Shown: positions 1 to 6,950, counted from the stretch's first letter. The stretch is 15,618 nucleotides of DNA from Candidatus Krumholzibacteriota bacterium (GCA_030630165.1 DAOVNN010000019.1:1-15618); one strand, 5' to 3'. A program made the numbers and translations. The notes: generated by a model not told the origin, from the letters alone.

Positions 1-2
1 AT

Positions 3-2411
3 TCACAGGGGATAGGGGCGTTCGGCCTGATGGGTTACGGTCTGTACAACGCATCCGGGTTCATACCGGCGTTTCCCTGTGTTTTTCACAGATACCTGAT
101 GGGGTGGGTGGAGCCTGTCGTTGTGGATGCCGACGGAAGGATCGACCTCACAGACATCAATACCTCGGCACCCGCTGACACGTCGCTTGTGAGGATCGAG
201 ATAAGCCCTACCGAGTACTTTTTTATATCGAACAGGGTGCATGACGAAAACATGAACGGCCGTTTCGATTTCGGCGATGTGAATGGCGACGGCATCCCCG
301 CGAACGAGGACACACTTCTCGGAGCCGAGTTCGATTTCTTTCTCACCGCGACTACTAATCCGTTTCATTATGAGGATGTCGGCGGCGAGCAGGTCAGGAT
401 CGTCGACACCGGCAGCGGTATCATGATCTGGCACATCGATGAGACCATTATAAGGAACCAGTTGAGCATCGGCCGCTATCCCAACGACAATCCGGGCATC
501 AGCGGCGTTGACCTCGAGGAGGCGGACGGCGTTCAGGACCTCGACCGTCCGGGCGGGAGCCACGCCTTCGGCGGCTGGGGCGATTCATACAGGGACGGCT
601 GGTACACCGGGTTCGGCCCCGGGACGATCCCCGCCAGCTTCGCCAATACCGGGACTGCAACGGATCTCGAGATTACGGCACTCTCGGTTCCCGGCCCTGT
701 GATGGGCATCTCGATCTCGTTCGGCGAGGAACTTCCCCGCGTTACAGGCGAGATCGACGGGACCGTGATGCATCTCTCTCCGGTCATCGCTCAGCTCGAC
801 GGGGACGCTGAACATGAGCTGATACAGGCTGCCGACACAGGCAGGATATACCTGGCATGGGATGCCTGTGAGGAAACGTGGGACGGCTCTTTCGACCTGG
901 TCACGGATATACCGGGAGCGGTATGGTCGGGGACGCCGATTGCGGCGGATCTCGATGGAACGCCTCCCCTCGAGATACTGGCTGGATCGTGTGACGGCAG
1001 GATCCATGCGTACAGGACCGACGGCTCACCGTATCCGATCGATACCGGCCCGTCACCCGGTTCGCTCGATGTAAAAGGAACAATCGTCAGCATGCCGATG
1101 GCTTTCGAGGCGGATGGAGACCCGGGCCTCGAAGCGGTATTTCTTGTCTCCGACGGCGACACGTCATGGATGTATCTCGTCGGCCATGCTCGCGCGGATG
1201 AGATACAGGGCGGGTTCATCACCGGCGACGGGGTGTTCGGCATAGTCATTACTTCAGGCAGAGTGATCGCTCATCCGGTTCTCTGCGTCGACGAGAGCAG
1301 CACCTATGCCGGCGGGTTTTGCACCGCCGCCACCGGCCCGGATGGTTATTTGAGATTCATACATATCGAGCTGACATACGATAGCGCAGTGCCCGGACTG
1401 GCTCTCACTTCGTGGAGCATGACGGGGAGTTACGGTTCCGAGGACCTGCTTCTTCCGGCCTCAGGGGATATAGACGGCAACGGTATCGATGACATGGTCA
1501 TGGCCATGCCTGGTGGAGATCTCGTCTACTTCGATATCGGAAGGGGCGCCGAGTCGTCTGCGGCTGGATTCGAACGGCCCTCGCCTCCGTCTCTTGCTGA
1601 CATAGACGGGGACGGGATCCTCGAGACACTGATACGCGATCGTGACGGGTTGTTTCTCCTTACAGGTTACGGAACGACTGTGTCGGGATGGCCCGTCGAG
1701 CTCGAGGATCATCTCGTGATACTCGAACCTGACACGACTCCCGCCCAGCCGGCTGCTGCCGACGTGGATGGGGACGGAGATCTCGAGGCGGTCTTCAATG
1801 TCGCAGGCGAACTCAGGGCATATCGATACGATGCCCGGCTCGTCGATGGATGGCCGCTGCGGGGTGAAGGTGATCATTCGATCACGCCTGCCATCTCCCG
1901 AGGCGCAGGCTCGCAGATGTTCATATTCACGGCAGGAGGTTCGGGCGGGATAGCCGGTCCCGATCAGGCCGGTACGGTCTTCTTTCCGGGATTCTCGACG
2001 ATGACACGGATCGATCCAGGTATGCCGTGGGACGGTACGGGAGCATGGCCGGCCTACAGGATGGACGCGCGCGGAACATCCAGGCAGCTCAAGCCCGAAG
2101 GTGACATCTCCAGCGGTCCGCTGGCCGACGAGAGTTCAATGATCTGCTATCCGAACCCCGCGACAGGCAATTCCTTCAATGTGCGCCTGAGCGTCTCGGG
2201 CATGGCCGATGTGACCGTCAGGCTGTTCAACCTCGAGGGGACCGAGGTCTATTCCTCCACCTCGAAGCATGAATGGACCGGGGGCGGCGTACCGTTCGAG
2301 ATGAGCGTACCGACAGCAGGGCTTGCAAGCGGGATCTATCTCTGCCATGTACGCGTACAGGGCGGGGGAGAAGACTGGAGCGGCTCGAAGAAGGTCGCGA
2401 TATTGAAATAG
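3..2411 (+). CDS. Secreted M6-family metalloprotease-like protein with FG-GAP repeats and T9SS-type sorting domain (5' partial)
   Basis: The reading frame is open from the window edge, so the N-terminus and the expected zinc motif (HExxH) lie upstream; 802 residues are visible. The first part resembles the C-terminal half of the M6 (immune inhibitor A-like) catalytic region: GIGAFGLMGYG, then YHRY/HRYLMGW-like text, an IMIWHIDE motif and VDLEEADG. An acidic Asp/Asn/Gly-rich stretch (around nt 240-315) looks calcium-binding. Next come about six FG-GAP/VCBS-like units with the core pattern A-D-x-D-G-D-x-x-x-E (for example near nt 790, 945, 1105, 1465, 1595 and 1755), typical of a beta-propeller. 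The last ~90 residues start at YPNPATG and end in GIYLCHV...KKVAILK, the layout of T9SS type A sorting domains. Protease activity cannot be confirmed without the missing zinc site. The stop is TAG. Family call fairly sure; substrate unknown. Confidence 0.85.
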   Translation, partial: SQGIGAFGLMGYGLYNASGFIPAFPCVFHRYLMGWVEPVVVDADGRIDLTDINTSAPADTSLVRIEISPTEYFFISNRVHDENMNGRFDFGDVNGDGIPANEDTLLGAEFDFFLTATTNPFHYEDVGGEQVRIVDTGSGIMIWHIDETIIRNQLSIGRYPNDNPGISGVDLEEADGVQDLDRPGGSHAFGGWGDSYRDGWYTGFGPGTIPASFANTGTATDLEITALSVPGPVMGISISFGEELPRVTGEIDGTVMHLSPVIAQLDGDAEHELIQAADTGRIYLAWDACEETWDGSFDLVTDIPGAVWSGTPIAADLDGTPPLEILAGSCDGRIHAYRTDGSPYPIDTGPSPGSLDVKGTIVSMPMAFEADGDPGLEAVFLVSDGDTSWMYLVGHARADEIQGGFITGDGVFGIVITSGRVIAHPVLCVDESSTYAGGFCTAATGPDGYLRFIHIELTYDSAVPGLALTSWSMTGSYGSEDLLLPASGDIDGNGIDDMVMAMPGGDLVYFDIGRGAESSAAGFERPSPPSLADIDGDGILETLIRDRDGLFLLTGYGTTVSGWPVELEDHLVILEPDTTPAQPAAADVDGDGDLEAVFNVAGELRAYRYDARLVDGWPLRGEGDHSITPAISRGAGSQMFIFTAGGSGGIAGPDQAGTVFFPGFSTMTRIDPGMPWDGTGAWPAYRMDARGTSRQLKPEGDISSGPLADESSMICYPNPATGNSFNVRLSVSGMADVTVRLFNLEGTEVYSSTSKHEWTGGGVPFEMSVPTAGLASGIYLCHVRVQGGGEDWSGSKKVAILK

Positions 2412-2472
2412 GGATTCAACAGGTCGGACGTGCAGGTACTGAATCCTGTTCAGTCGCCTGGAAGCGTTGAGG

Positions 2473-2501
2473 TTGACCCGGACGGTTTTGTTTACTACAA
2501 T
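2473..2501 (+). promoter_or_regulatory. Sigma-70-type promoter of the porV-like gene
   Basis: A -35 box TTGACC (2473-2478) and a -10 box TACAAT (2496-2501) are separated by exactly 17 bases. Transcription would start near 2508. That is downstream of the first in-frame ATG (2504), so it argues for one of the later starts of the next gene. Confidence 0.6.
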
Positions 2502-2530
2502 ATATGGAGATGGCTATGAATGGAGGAAAT

Positions 2531-3451
2531 ATGTCCCGCAATTCAGTATTGCTGGCTGCAGCACTTTTGATAATGATGACAGCCCTGGCCTCGGCAGGTG
2601 AACCGGGCTCTTCGGGTTTCACGTTTCTCAGGCTTGGAAACGGAGCGAGAGCTGGAGGTATGGGCGAGGCCTTCACCGCCGTGGCGGATGACGCGACCAG
2701 TATCTACTGGAACCCCGCGGGACTGGCGGCCGTCGAGGAAGTAGAGCTCAACCTGACGCACACCGAGTGGCTGATGGATATAAGGTTCGAGCAGGCTACC
2801 GTGGCGAACGAGATGTGGGGAGGAGTCGCGGGGCTCAGCTTTACAGGACTTTACTACGGCAGTCTCGACCGGTACGGCGAGTATCCGTCTCTGACTCCGG
2901 ACGGAACATTCTCTCCATACGACCTGGCGCTTTCGCTCGGATATGCCAGGGATATCATTCCCAATCTGGCGCTTGGAGCGGCCTTCAAGATCATCTATTC
3001 AAAGATCGATTTCAAGTCGGCCACCGGATACGCGTTTGATTTCGGTGTTACGCACAGGACGAAGATCGAGGGGTTGATCCTTGCCGCATCGATGCTCAAC
3101 CTCGGTCCTCAGGCGAGTTTCGACAAGGAGAAGTTCTATCCTCCGTTCCAGCTCAGGCTCGGCGGCGCCTACGAGATAAGAAAAGAGGCGCTGCACGGCG
3201 GGCTCATCCTGGCAGCGGACGCGGTATTCCCCAACGATAACGATGTCATGACGCACTTCGGCCTCGAGTACTCATACCAGAGGATGCTGATGGTGAGGCT
3301 GGGCTACAAGAGCGGGTATAACGTCCAGGGCGCCACCATGGGAGCCGGAATAGCGTGGGAGAGCCTGAGGTTTGATTACGCCTATATGCCTATCGAATAC
3401 GACCTGGGCGATGCTCACAGGATCTCTCTGACCGTATCACCTTCGCTCTGA
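2531..3451 (+). CDS. PorV/PorQ-family outer-membrane beta-barrel protein
   Basis: A 306-residue protein with a cleavable signal peptide (hydrophobic LLAAALLIMM, cleavage probably after ALASA). The mature N-terminus shows the family signature: FLRLGNGARAGGMGEAFTAVADDATSIYWNPAGLA. The rest alternates polar and aromatic residues as in a FadL-like barrel, ending in an amphipathic strand. In type IX secretion, PorV binds the C-terminal sorting domain of cargo and shuttles it to the attachment complex; PorQ-like relatives have less defined roles. Start choice: ATG 2504 precedes the predicted transcription start; ATG 2516 has GGAG 6 bases upstream; ATG 2531 has GGAGGA (2522-2527) close upstream and gives the most compact signal peptide, so I prefer it. 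Its 3' end overlaps the minus-strand gene by 37 bp. The preceding gene encodes a protein with a T9SS-like sorting domain, which fits a cargo-shuttle relation (inference). Confidence 0.8.
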   Translation: MSRNSVLLAAALLIMMTALASAGEPGSSGFTFLRLGNGARAGGMGEAFTAVADDATSIYWNPAGLAAVEEVELNLTHTEWLMDIRFEQATVANEMWGGVAGLSFTGLYYGSLDRYGEYPSLTPDGTFSPYDLALSLGYARDIIPNLALGAAFKIIYSKIDFKSATGYAFDFGVTHRTKIEGLILAASMLNLGPQASFDKEKFYPPFQLRLGGAYEIRKEALHGGLILAADAVFPNDNDVMTHFGLEYSYQRMLMVRLGYKSGYNVQGATMGAGIAWESLRFDYAYMPIEYDLGDAHRISLTVSPSL

Positions 3452-4173
3452 TAACTCTCCAGGGTGAAATGACCGCCTTCAAGACGTGCATAGGAGAAGT
3501 GCGTCTCCCAGTCGCCGAGGATAATGAATGTCTTTCCATCGAAATCATTGAGGCGAGGCAGGTGAACGTGACCCATCACGAAGGCGTCATTACCCTCGTT
3601 GAAGAAATTATCCGGGGCCATCGCGACAAGTCTCTCGGCGCATCTGCCGGTCCAGCCGTGAGTGAGCCCCTTGCTCGTCTTCGAGAAGGCTCCGGCGAAG
3701 GCGTATAGCAGATCGGGGTGGAAGAGCTTTGCTATCGCCACTACGGGGCGGCTGCGAATAACCGCCTTGAGAACCTTGTAGCCGTAATCGCCGGGCAGAA
3801 GGTTATCGCCATGGGTGATCATCACCCTGCGGCCCTGGATTTCGTGGACCGTCGCAGAGGGGAGGATCTTTACCCCGAGGGTATCGGGCAGATAGGATCC
3901 GAACCAGTGATCATGATTGCCACCGGTGATGAATACTTCCGTCCCGCTTCCGGCAAGCCTTCCGATCGCATCGAGGACATCGCCGTAATACTTCGGGATG
4001 ACGCTGTGGTACTCGAACCAGAAATCGAATATGTCTCCGACGAGATAGAGACGCGAAGCGCCTTCTATAGACAGCAGGAAATTACGGAAAAGGGCACGCT
4101 TTGTGCTTTCAAGCGGGTCCTGTTTAGAATACTTGAAATGTGCATCGGACAGAAAGTATACTGTATCACTCAA
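3415..4173 (-). CDS. lpxH: UDP-2,3-diacylglucosamine diphosphatase-like calcineurin-type phosphoesterase
   Basis: Metallophosphoesterase of 252 residues with every family motif in order: SDAHF (D10, H12), GDIFD (D47), GGNHD (N86, H87, D88), THGD (H121) and GHVH (H202, H204). The GDIFDFWFEY block and overall length match LpxH and its close relatives, which hydrolyse UDP-2,3-diacylglucosamine to lipid X on the cytoplasmic face of the inner membrane in lipid A synthesis. A related non-lipid A phosphoesterase cannot be excluded. Start: the frame can be extended to a TTG at 4239, but that has no ribosome-binding site. The TTG at 4173 has GGGGAG (4187-4182) 8 bases upstream and places the first catalytic motif at residue 9, as is usual, so I chose it. 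Tail-to-tail overlap with the porV-like gene; divergent from the small gene at 4281. Confidence 0.8.
   Translation of the reverse strand: MSDTVYFLSDAHFKYSKQDPLESTKRALFRNFLLSIEGASRLYLVGDIFDFWFEYHSVIPKYYGDVLDAIGRLAGSGTEVFITGGNHDHWFGSYLPDTLGVKILPSATVHEIQGRRVMITHGDNLLPGDYGYKVLKAVIRSRPVVAIAKLFHPDLLYAFAGAFSKTSKGLTHGWTGRCAERLVAMAPDNFFNEGNDAFVMGHVHLPRLNDFDGKTFIILGDWETHFSYARLEGGHFTLESYQSEGDTVREIL
4133..4162 (+). promoter_or_regulatory. Candidate promoter for the small coiled-coil gene, inside lpxH
   Basis: TTGAAA (4133-4138) and TATACT (4157-4162) with an 18-base spacer, on the strand opposite lpxH and within its first codons. The predicted transcript would start near 4169 and carry a leader of about 110 nt before the ATG at 4281, antisense to the lpxH start region. 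Confidence 0.4.
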
Positions 4174-4210
4174 GTGCTGCTCTCCCCGTGGATCGACTGG
4201 GTTCGAGCGA

Positions 4211-4239
4211 TATATGTCAGAGTGGTCGTTAAATTTCAA
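4211..4239 (-). promoter_or_regulatory. Possible promoter of lpxH
   Basis: On the minus strand TTGAAA (4239-4234) is followed after 17 bases by CATATA (4216-4211). The -35 box is good and the -10 box poor. It would give a leader of about 30 nt before the TTG start at 4173 and would make the upstream TTG untranscribed. Confidence 0.25.
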
Positions 4240-4280
4240 GATTTTTTACAACCGGCCCGGCCGGTCAAGGAGGCCCGATA

Positions 4281-4610
4281 ATGGACGACTTGTGGACCAA
4301 GGTGAAGAAGAACCTCGTTGAATGGTACGAGACGGCATACGACAAGACCGACGAATTGGCCCGTATCGGAAAGAAAAAGATCGAGATAACAGGGCTTAAC
4401 AGGTCGATCGAGAAGCACTTCTCCGAGATTGGTGGAAGGGTGTATGACCTGGTCGTCGAGCAGGGACATCGCGGAAACAAGACCGCCGACGACGAGGTCG
4501 TCCAGCGTCTTGTGGCCGAAATCAAGGAACTCGAGAAGCGGCTCCGCCTGAAGGAAGAGGAGATCGAGACGATAAAGGACGATAAATTTCAGGACAATAA
4601 AGGGGAATAA
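4281..4610 (+). CDS. Small charged coiled-coil protein of unknown function
   Basis: A 109-residue soluble protein with no signal peptide or membrane segment. The N-terminus (MDDLWTKVKKNLVEWY) is amphipathic. A middle part with the pattern KIEITGLNRSIEKHFSEIGGRVYDLV resembles small coiled-coil proteins I recall as 'hypothetical' from several phyla, where a helix followed by an 'E-I-G-x-x-V-Y-x-L' stretch recurs. The last 40 residues are an almost pure Glu/Lys/Leu heptad helix. A strong ribosome-binding site, AAGGAGG (4267-4273), sits 7 bases before the ATG, so expression is likely. It is read divergently from lpxH and lies before the structured RNA. I do not recognise a function. Confidence 0.75.
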   Translation: MDDLWTKVKKNLVEWYETAYDKTDELARIGKKKIEITGLNRSIEKHFSEIGGRVYDLVVEQGHRGNKTADDEVVQRLVAEIKELEKRLRLKEEEIETIKDDKFQDNKGE

Positions 4611-4673
4611 CCGTACTGGAACGCCTTTTTAGGCGGGATATCGGATAATATCAAATATAGGGGTAATCTACTA
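4611..4673 (+). other. Spacer with two small hairpins upstream of the RNA promoter
   Basis: CGCCT (4622-4626) pairs with AGGCG (4631-4635) around a TTTT loop, and GATAT (4637-4641) pairs with ATATC (4648-4652). Neither is followed by a T-run, so these do not look like an intrinsic terminator for the preceding gene. Nothing else is visible in this spacer. Confidence 0.4.
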
Positions 4674-4702
4674 TTGACAGACTTCTGATATTCGTGTAAA
4701 AT
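4674..4702 (+). promoter_or_regulatory. Near-consensus sigma-70 promoter ahead of the structured RNA
   Basis: A perfect -35 box TTGACA (4674-4679), a 17-base spacer and a -10 box TAAAAT (4697-4702). It is the best promoter match in the window. Predicted start of transcription is about 4708-4710, some 270 nt before the rpoD ATG. Confidence 0.75.
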
Positions 4703-4708
4703 GTCTTA

Positions 4709-4930
4709 CGTATTGGAGTCAGGTGCTTAGACGAGCCTGGTCGGGCCGATAAGCATCCTTACCTTGTACAGCCCCACCGAAAAAAACTTAGAACAATTCG
4801 CCAACCAGTGTGTATACAGAAATAGGAGTAATTAAGAACGCATCTTAATTGACTCGGGGCGAAACGGAAAAGGGGCAAGGGAAACTGTAGAGAAGATGGC
4901 TGGATATCGAGGGATCTTAGGCAGCCACCT
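4709..4930 (+). ncRNA. Structured RNA of unassigned class (independent RNA or rpoD leader)
   Basis: About 220 nt with no credible reading frame lie directly behind a near-consensus promoter and fold into several helices visible by eye. Hairpin 1: AGGTGCTTA (4721-4729) with TAAGCA-T-CCT (4750-4759), one bulge, 9 pairs. Hairpin 3: GAGTAATTAAGA (4826-4837) with TCTTAATT-G-ACTC (4843-4855), 12 pairs, one bulge, ACGCA loop. Hairpin 4: TGGCTG (4897-4902) with CAGCCA (4922-4927). A long-range helix links TACAG+CCCC (4767-4775) to GGGG (4856-4859 or 4872-4875) and CTGTA (4885-4889). Purine-rich single strands (4860-4884) separate helices. It does not match tmRNA, RNase P RNA, SRP RNA or the common riboswitches as I know them. 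6S RNA fits the size and promoter strength but I cannot confirm it. No terminator follows, so read-through into rpoD is possible. Ends are estimates. Confidence 0.55.
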
Positions 4931-4958
4931 TTACATAATCGCTGAATGTGAATACATT
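4930..4958 (+). promoter_or_regulatory. Possible second, proximal promoter of rpoD
   Basis: TTTACA (4930-4935), 17-base spacer, TACATT (4953-4958). The start of transcription would be about 4965, leaving a very short leader that just includes the AGGGAG ribosome-binding site. If used, rpoD could be expressed independently of the structured RNA. Confidence 0.35.
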
Positions 4959-4978
4959 TAGTATAGGGAGTGAAAAGG

Positions 4979-5842
4979 ATGTACCCGGAAGGAAGAGATA
5001 GCGAGTATTTGGGCGAGAAGAGTCTCGATCTCTACCTGAAAGAAATCAACAACACTTCTCTGCTCACGCGAGCGGAGGAAAGGGATCTTGCTGAAAGAAT
5101 CAGGGAGGGAGAAGAGGAAGCGCTTCACGCACTGGTAAAGGCGAACCTGAGGTTTGTCGTATCTATCGCGAAGCAGTATGTCAACCAGGGCCTGTCCCTG
5201 GCTGATCTCATCAACGAGGGCAACATGGGTCTTATCAAGGCTGCCCACAGGTTTGATGAGAAGAGAGGCTTCAAATTCATATCCTACGCGGTCTGGTGGA
5301 TCAGGCAGGCCATGCTTCAGGCGTTGGCCGAGCAGTCACGGATCGTGAGGCTTCCGCTGAACCGTGCAGGGACCCTTTACAGGATCGGCAAGGTCTCCAG
5401 GCAGCTTGATCAGGAACTCGGCAGGACACCCGAAGTAGAGGAGATCGCGGAGAGGCTCAAACTGTCGAAGGAAGAGGTAAGGGATACCATGCAGATAGCG
5501 AACAGCCATCTGTCCCTCGACGCCTCCTTCAATAACGACCAGGAAGAGAACTCTCTCGTCGATTACCTGGCTGACGATACTCAAGCGCCGCCTGACGAGA
5601 TGACGTATTCCAATGCCCTGAGCGACGATATGCAGAAAGCGCTCAGCACCCTTACAGACAGGGAGCAGACCATTCTGGGCCTTTACTTCGGGCTTGAGGG
5701 CGAAGAGCCTCTCACACTCGAGGAAATAGGGCAGAAAATGAGCCTGACGAGGGAAAGGATCCGCCAGATCAAGGAAAAGGCGATCCTGAGGCTGAGGCAC
5801 AGCACCAGGAGTAAATATCTCCAGGGATACGTAGAAGGCTAG
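4979..5842 (+). CDS. rpoD: Primary (housekeeping) RNA polymerase sigma factor, short form
   Basis: A 287-residue group 1/2 sigma-70 protein. Region 1.2 begins at SLDLYLKEI. Region 2 is complete (ANLRFVVSIAKQY, LINEGNMGLIKAAHRFDEKRG, then FISYAVWWIRQAML, which binds and melts the -10 element). Region 3 follows (RTPEVEEIAERL). Region 4 ends with TLEEIGQKMSLTRERIRQIKE, the helix-turn-helix that reads the -35 box. Region 1.1 is absent; this compact form is normal for the primary sigma factor of Bacteroidota/Chlorobiota-type bacteria, so it is not a truncation. Start: GTG 4970 lies against its own Shine-Dalgarno sequence, whereas ATG 4979 has AGGGAG (4965-4970) 8 bases upstream, so 4979 is preferred. 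The gene is single, ends in TAG and is followed by a strong terminator. A group 2 paralogue is possible but less likely. Confidence 0.9.
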   Translation: MYPEGRDSEYLGEKSLDLYLKEINNTSLLTRAEERDLAERIREGEEEALHALVKANLRFVVSIAKQYVNQGLSLADLINEGNMGLIKAAHRFDEKRGFKFISYAVWWIRQAMLQALAEQSRIVRLPLNRAGTLYRIGKVSRQLDQELGRTPEVEEIAERLKLSKEEVRDTMQIANSHLSLDASFNNDQEENSLVDYLADDTQAPPDEMTYSNALSDDMQKALSTLTDREQTILGLYFGLEGEEPLTLEEIGQKMSLTRERIRQIKEKAILRLRHSTRSKYLQGYVEG

Positions 5843-5871
5843 GCGTATCAACAAGATAGATGAGACCCCGA

Positions 5872-5910
5872 GGCGGGGAGGAGTCGCGAGACCCCTCCCC
5901 GCCCTTTTTT
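5872..5910 (+). terminator. Strong intrinsic terminator after rpoD
   Basis: GGCGGGGAGG (5872-5881) pairs perfectly with CCTCCCCGCC (5894-5903). After one A/C mismatch the inner GTC/GAC pairs close a GCGA (GNRA) tetraloop. A run of six T (5905-5910) follows after one C. Confidence 0.93.
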
Positions 5911-5944
5911 ATATGTGCCTCATGGTACATGATTTGCAGTATGC

Positions 5945-5965
5945 AAGGAGCGGTAAATACTCCTT
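5945..5965. repeat. Perfect 6-bp inverted repeat overlapping a -35 box
   Basis: AAGGAG (5945-5950) and CTCCTT (5960-5965) flank a 9-base AT-rich centre. The right arm overlaps the TTGACA box at 5964. This geometry could be a repressor operator or merely a small hairpin; the sequence alone cannot decide. Confidence 0.35.
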
Positions 5966-5992
5966 GACAGGGAGTAGGCTCGAACGTAGTTT
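5964..5992 (+). promoter_or_regulatory. Candidate promoter of the M23 peptidase gene
   Basis: A consensus -35 box TTGACA (5964-5969) and a weak -10 box TAGTTT (5987-5992) with a 17-base spacer. Transcription would begin near 6000, which supports the ATG at 6033 over the upstream in-frame ATG at 5913. Confidence 0.4.
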
Positions 5993-6032
5993 CTGGTATC
6001 AACGGGAATCATTTAACGCTTCGACCGGAAAA

Positions 6033-6950
6033 ATGGACAGATATTATACCTTTATGTACGTCCGCGAGGACAACGCGGGCGTGCGGACGATCCGTATACG
6101 CAGGGTCGCCGCTCTGGCGGCAGGCCTCTGCCTGATTGCGTTCCTGGCGGCTACCGTCGTCGTAGGCGTACGCTATGCCGGAATCAGGGTCGATTCGGAC
6201 CGGATGGCCGGTCTGGAGCGCGAGAATGAGCAGCTGCGCGGACGACTCTCCTCCTTCGAGGACGATCTCGACGGCCTGAAGGGCAGGATGGACAGTAATT
6301 TCGAGCTCCAGAACCGGGCGAGGCTGATGGCAAGCCTTGATCCGCTGTCGGAGGATGTATGGCAGGTCGGTGTTGGTGGTCCAGAACCGAAGCTTCTCAA
6401 GCGCGAGATCAGCGCGGCAGATCACGTGTTTACCGGGCTGGAGAACGACCTCGATATGCTTGTCAGGCAGACCGAGCTCCAGAAACAGAGCTACGACGAG
6501 ATCATCGGCATCCTCGAGGAAGAGGCGTCGATGCGCGACTGCACTCCCTCGATCCGGCCGCTCAAGGGCGGATTCCTCTCGAGCAGATTCGGCCGGAGGA
6601 TGGATCCTTTCACAGGCAGGATCACCCGCCACAGGGGTGTCGACTATTTCGCGAGGACAGGAACACCTGTCATGGCCTCCGCGGACGGGGTCATAACGAT
6701 GGCGAAAAAGAACGGCAGCATGGGACTCACCATAGAGGTGAACCACGGAAACGGTTTCAAGACCCGCTACGCTCATCTGTCCAAGATATACATCAAACGC
6801 GGGAAGAGGATAATACGTGGAGAGATCCTCGGAGCCGTCGGCAATACTGGAAGATCGACTGGACCTCATCTCCATTACGAAGTGATCTTCAGGAAGCAGC
6901 ACAGGGATCCCCTGAACTATATCATCCCCGAAGGGGTCTACTTCGACTGA
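6033..6950 (+). CDS. Membrane-anchored M23 (LytM-type) peptidoglycan endopeptidase
   Basis: A 305-residue protein: short basic cytoplasmic N-terminus (MDRYYTFMYVRED...RTIRIRR), one membrane helix (about residues 28-48), a coiled coil (about 55-165, RENEQLRGRL and similar) and a C-terminal M23 domain. The zinc ligands and catalytic residues are all present: H200 and D204 (HRGVD), H248 (YAHLS) and H281 in HLH (279-281). Such proteins cut peptide cross-bridges in peptidoglycan or, if inactive, activate amidases; here the active site is complete. Start: the frame is open from ATG 5913, but that lies in the terminator/promoter region and would put ~40 odd residues before the membrane anchor. The Shine-Dalgarno sequence at 6033 is weak (GGAAAA). 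The next gene is an N-acetylmuramoyl amidase, so the pair probably acts together in septal or wall remodelling (inference). Confidence 0.85.
   Translation: MDRYYTFMYVREDNAGVRTIRIRRVAALAAGLCLIAFLAATVVVGVRYAGIRVDSDRMAGLERENEQLRGRLSSFEDDLDGLKGRMDSNFELQNRARLMASLDPLSEDVWQVGVGGPEPKLLKREISAADHVFTGLENDLDMLVRQTELQKQSYDEIIGILEEEASMRDCTPSIRPLKGGFLSSRFGRRMDPFTGRITRHRGVDYFARTGTPVMASADGVITMAKKNGSMGLTIEVNHGNGFKTRYAHLSKIYIKRGKRIIRGEILGAVGNTGRSTGPHLHYEVIFRKQHRDPLNYIIPEGVYFD

Noticed and set aside
2412..2450. Terminator after the protease gene
   Set aside because: GGATTCA (2412-2418) can pair with TGAATCC (2440-2446), and AACAGG (2418-2423) with CCTGTT (2445-2450), but the loop is long and there is no T-run.
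4622..4652. Terminator after the small coiled-coil gene
   Set aside because: Two 5-bp hairpins without a following T-run.
4709..4930. Cobalamin, glycine or lysine riboswitch, T-box, tmRNA, RNase P or SRP RNA
   Set aside because: Short look-alikes exist (for example AAACTGTAG near 4882 and ACAGAAA near 4817), but the order and spacing of the conserved blocks of these classes are not met.
5913..6032. Extended N-terminus of the M23 peptidase from ATG 5913
   Set aside because: The stretch begins just after the rpoD terminator, contains the candidate promoter, and its residues do not resemble the basic cytoplasmic lead-in normally found before the membrane helix.
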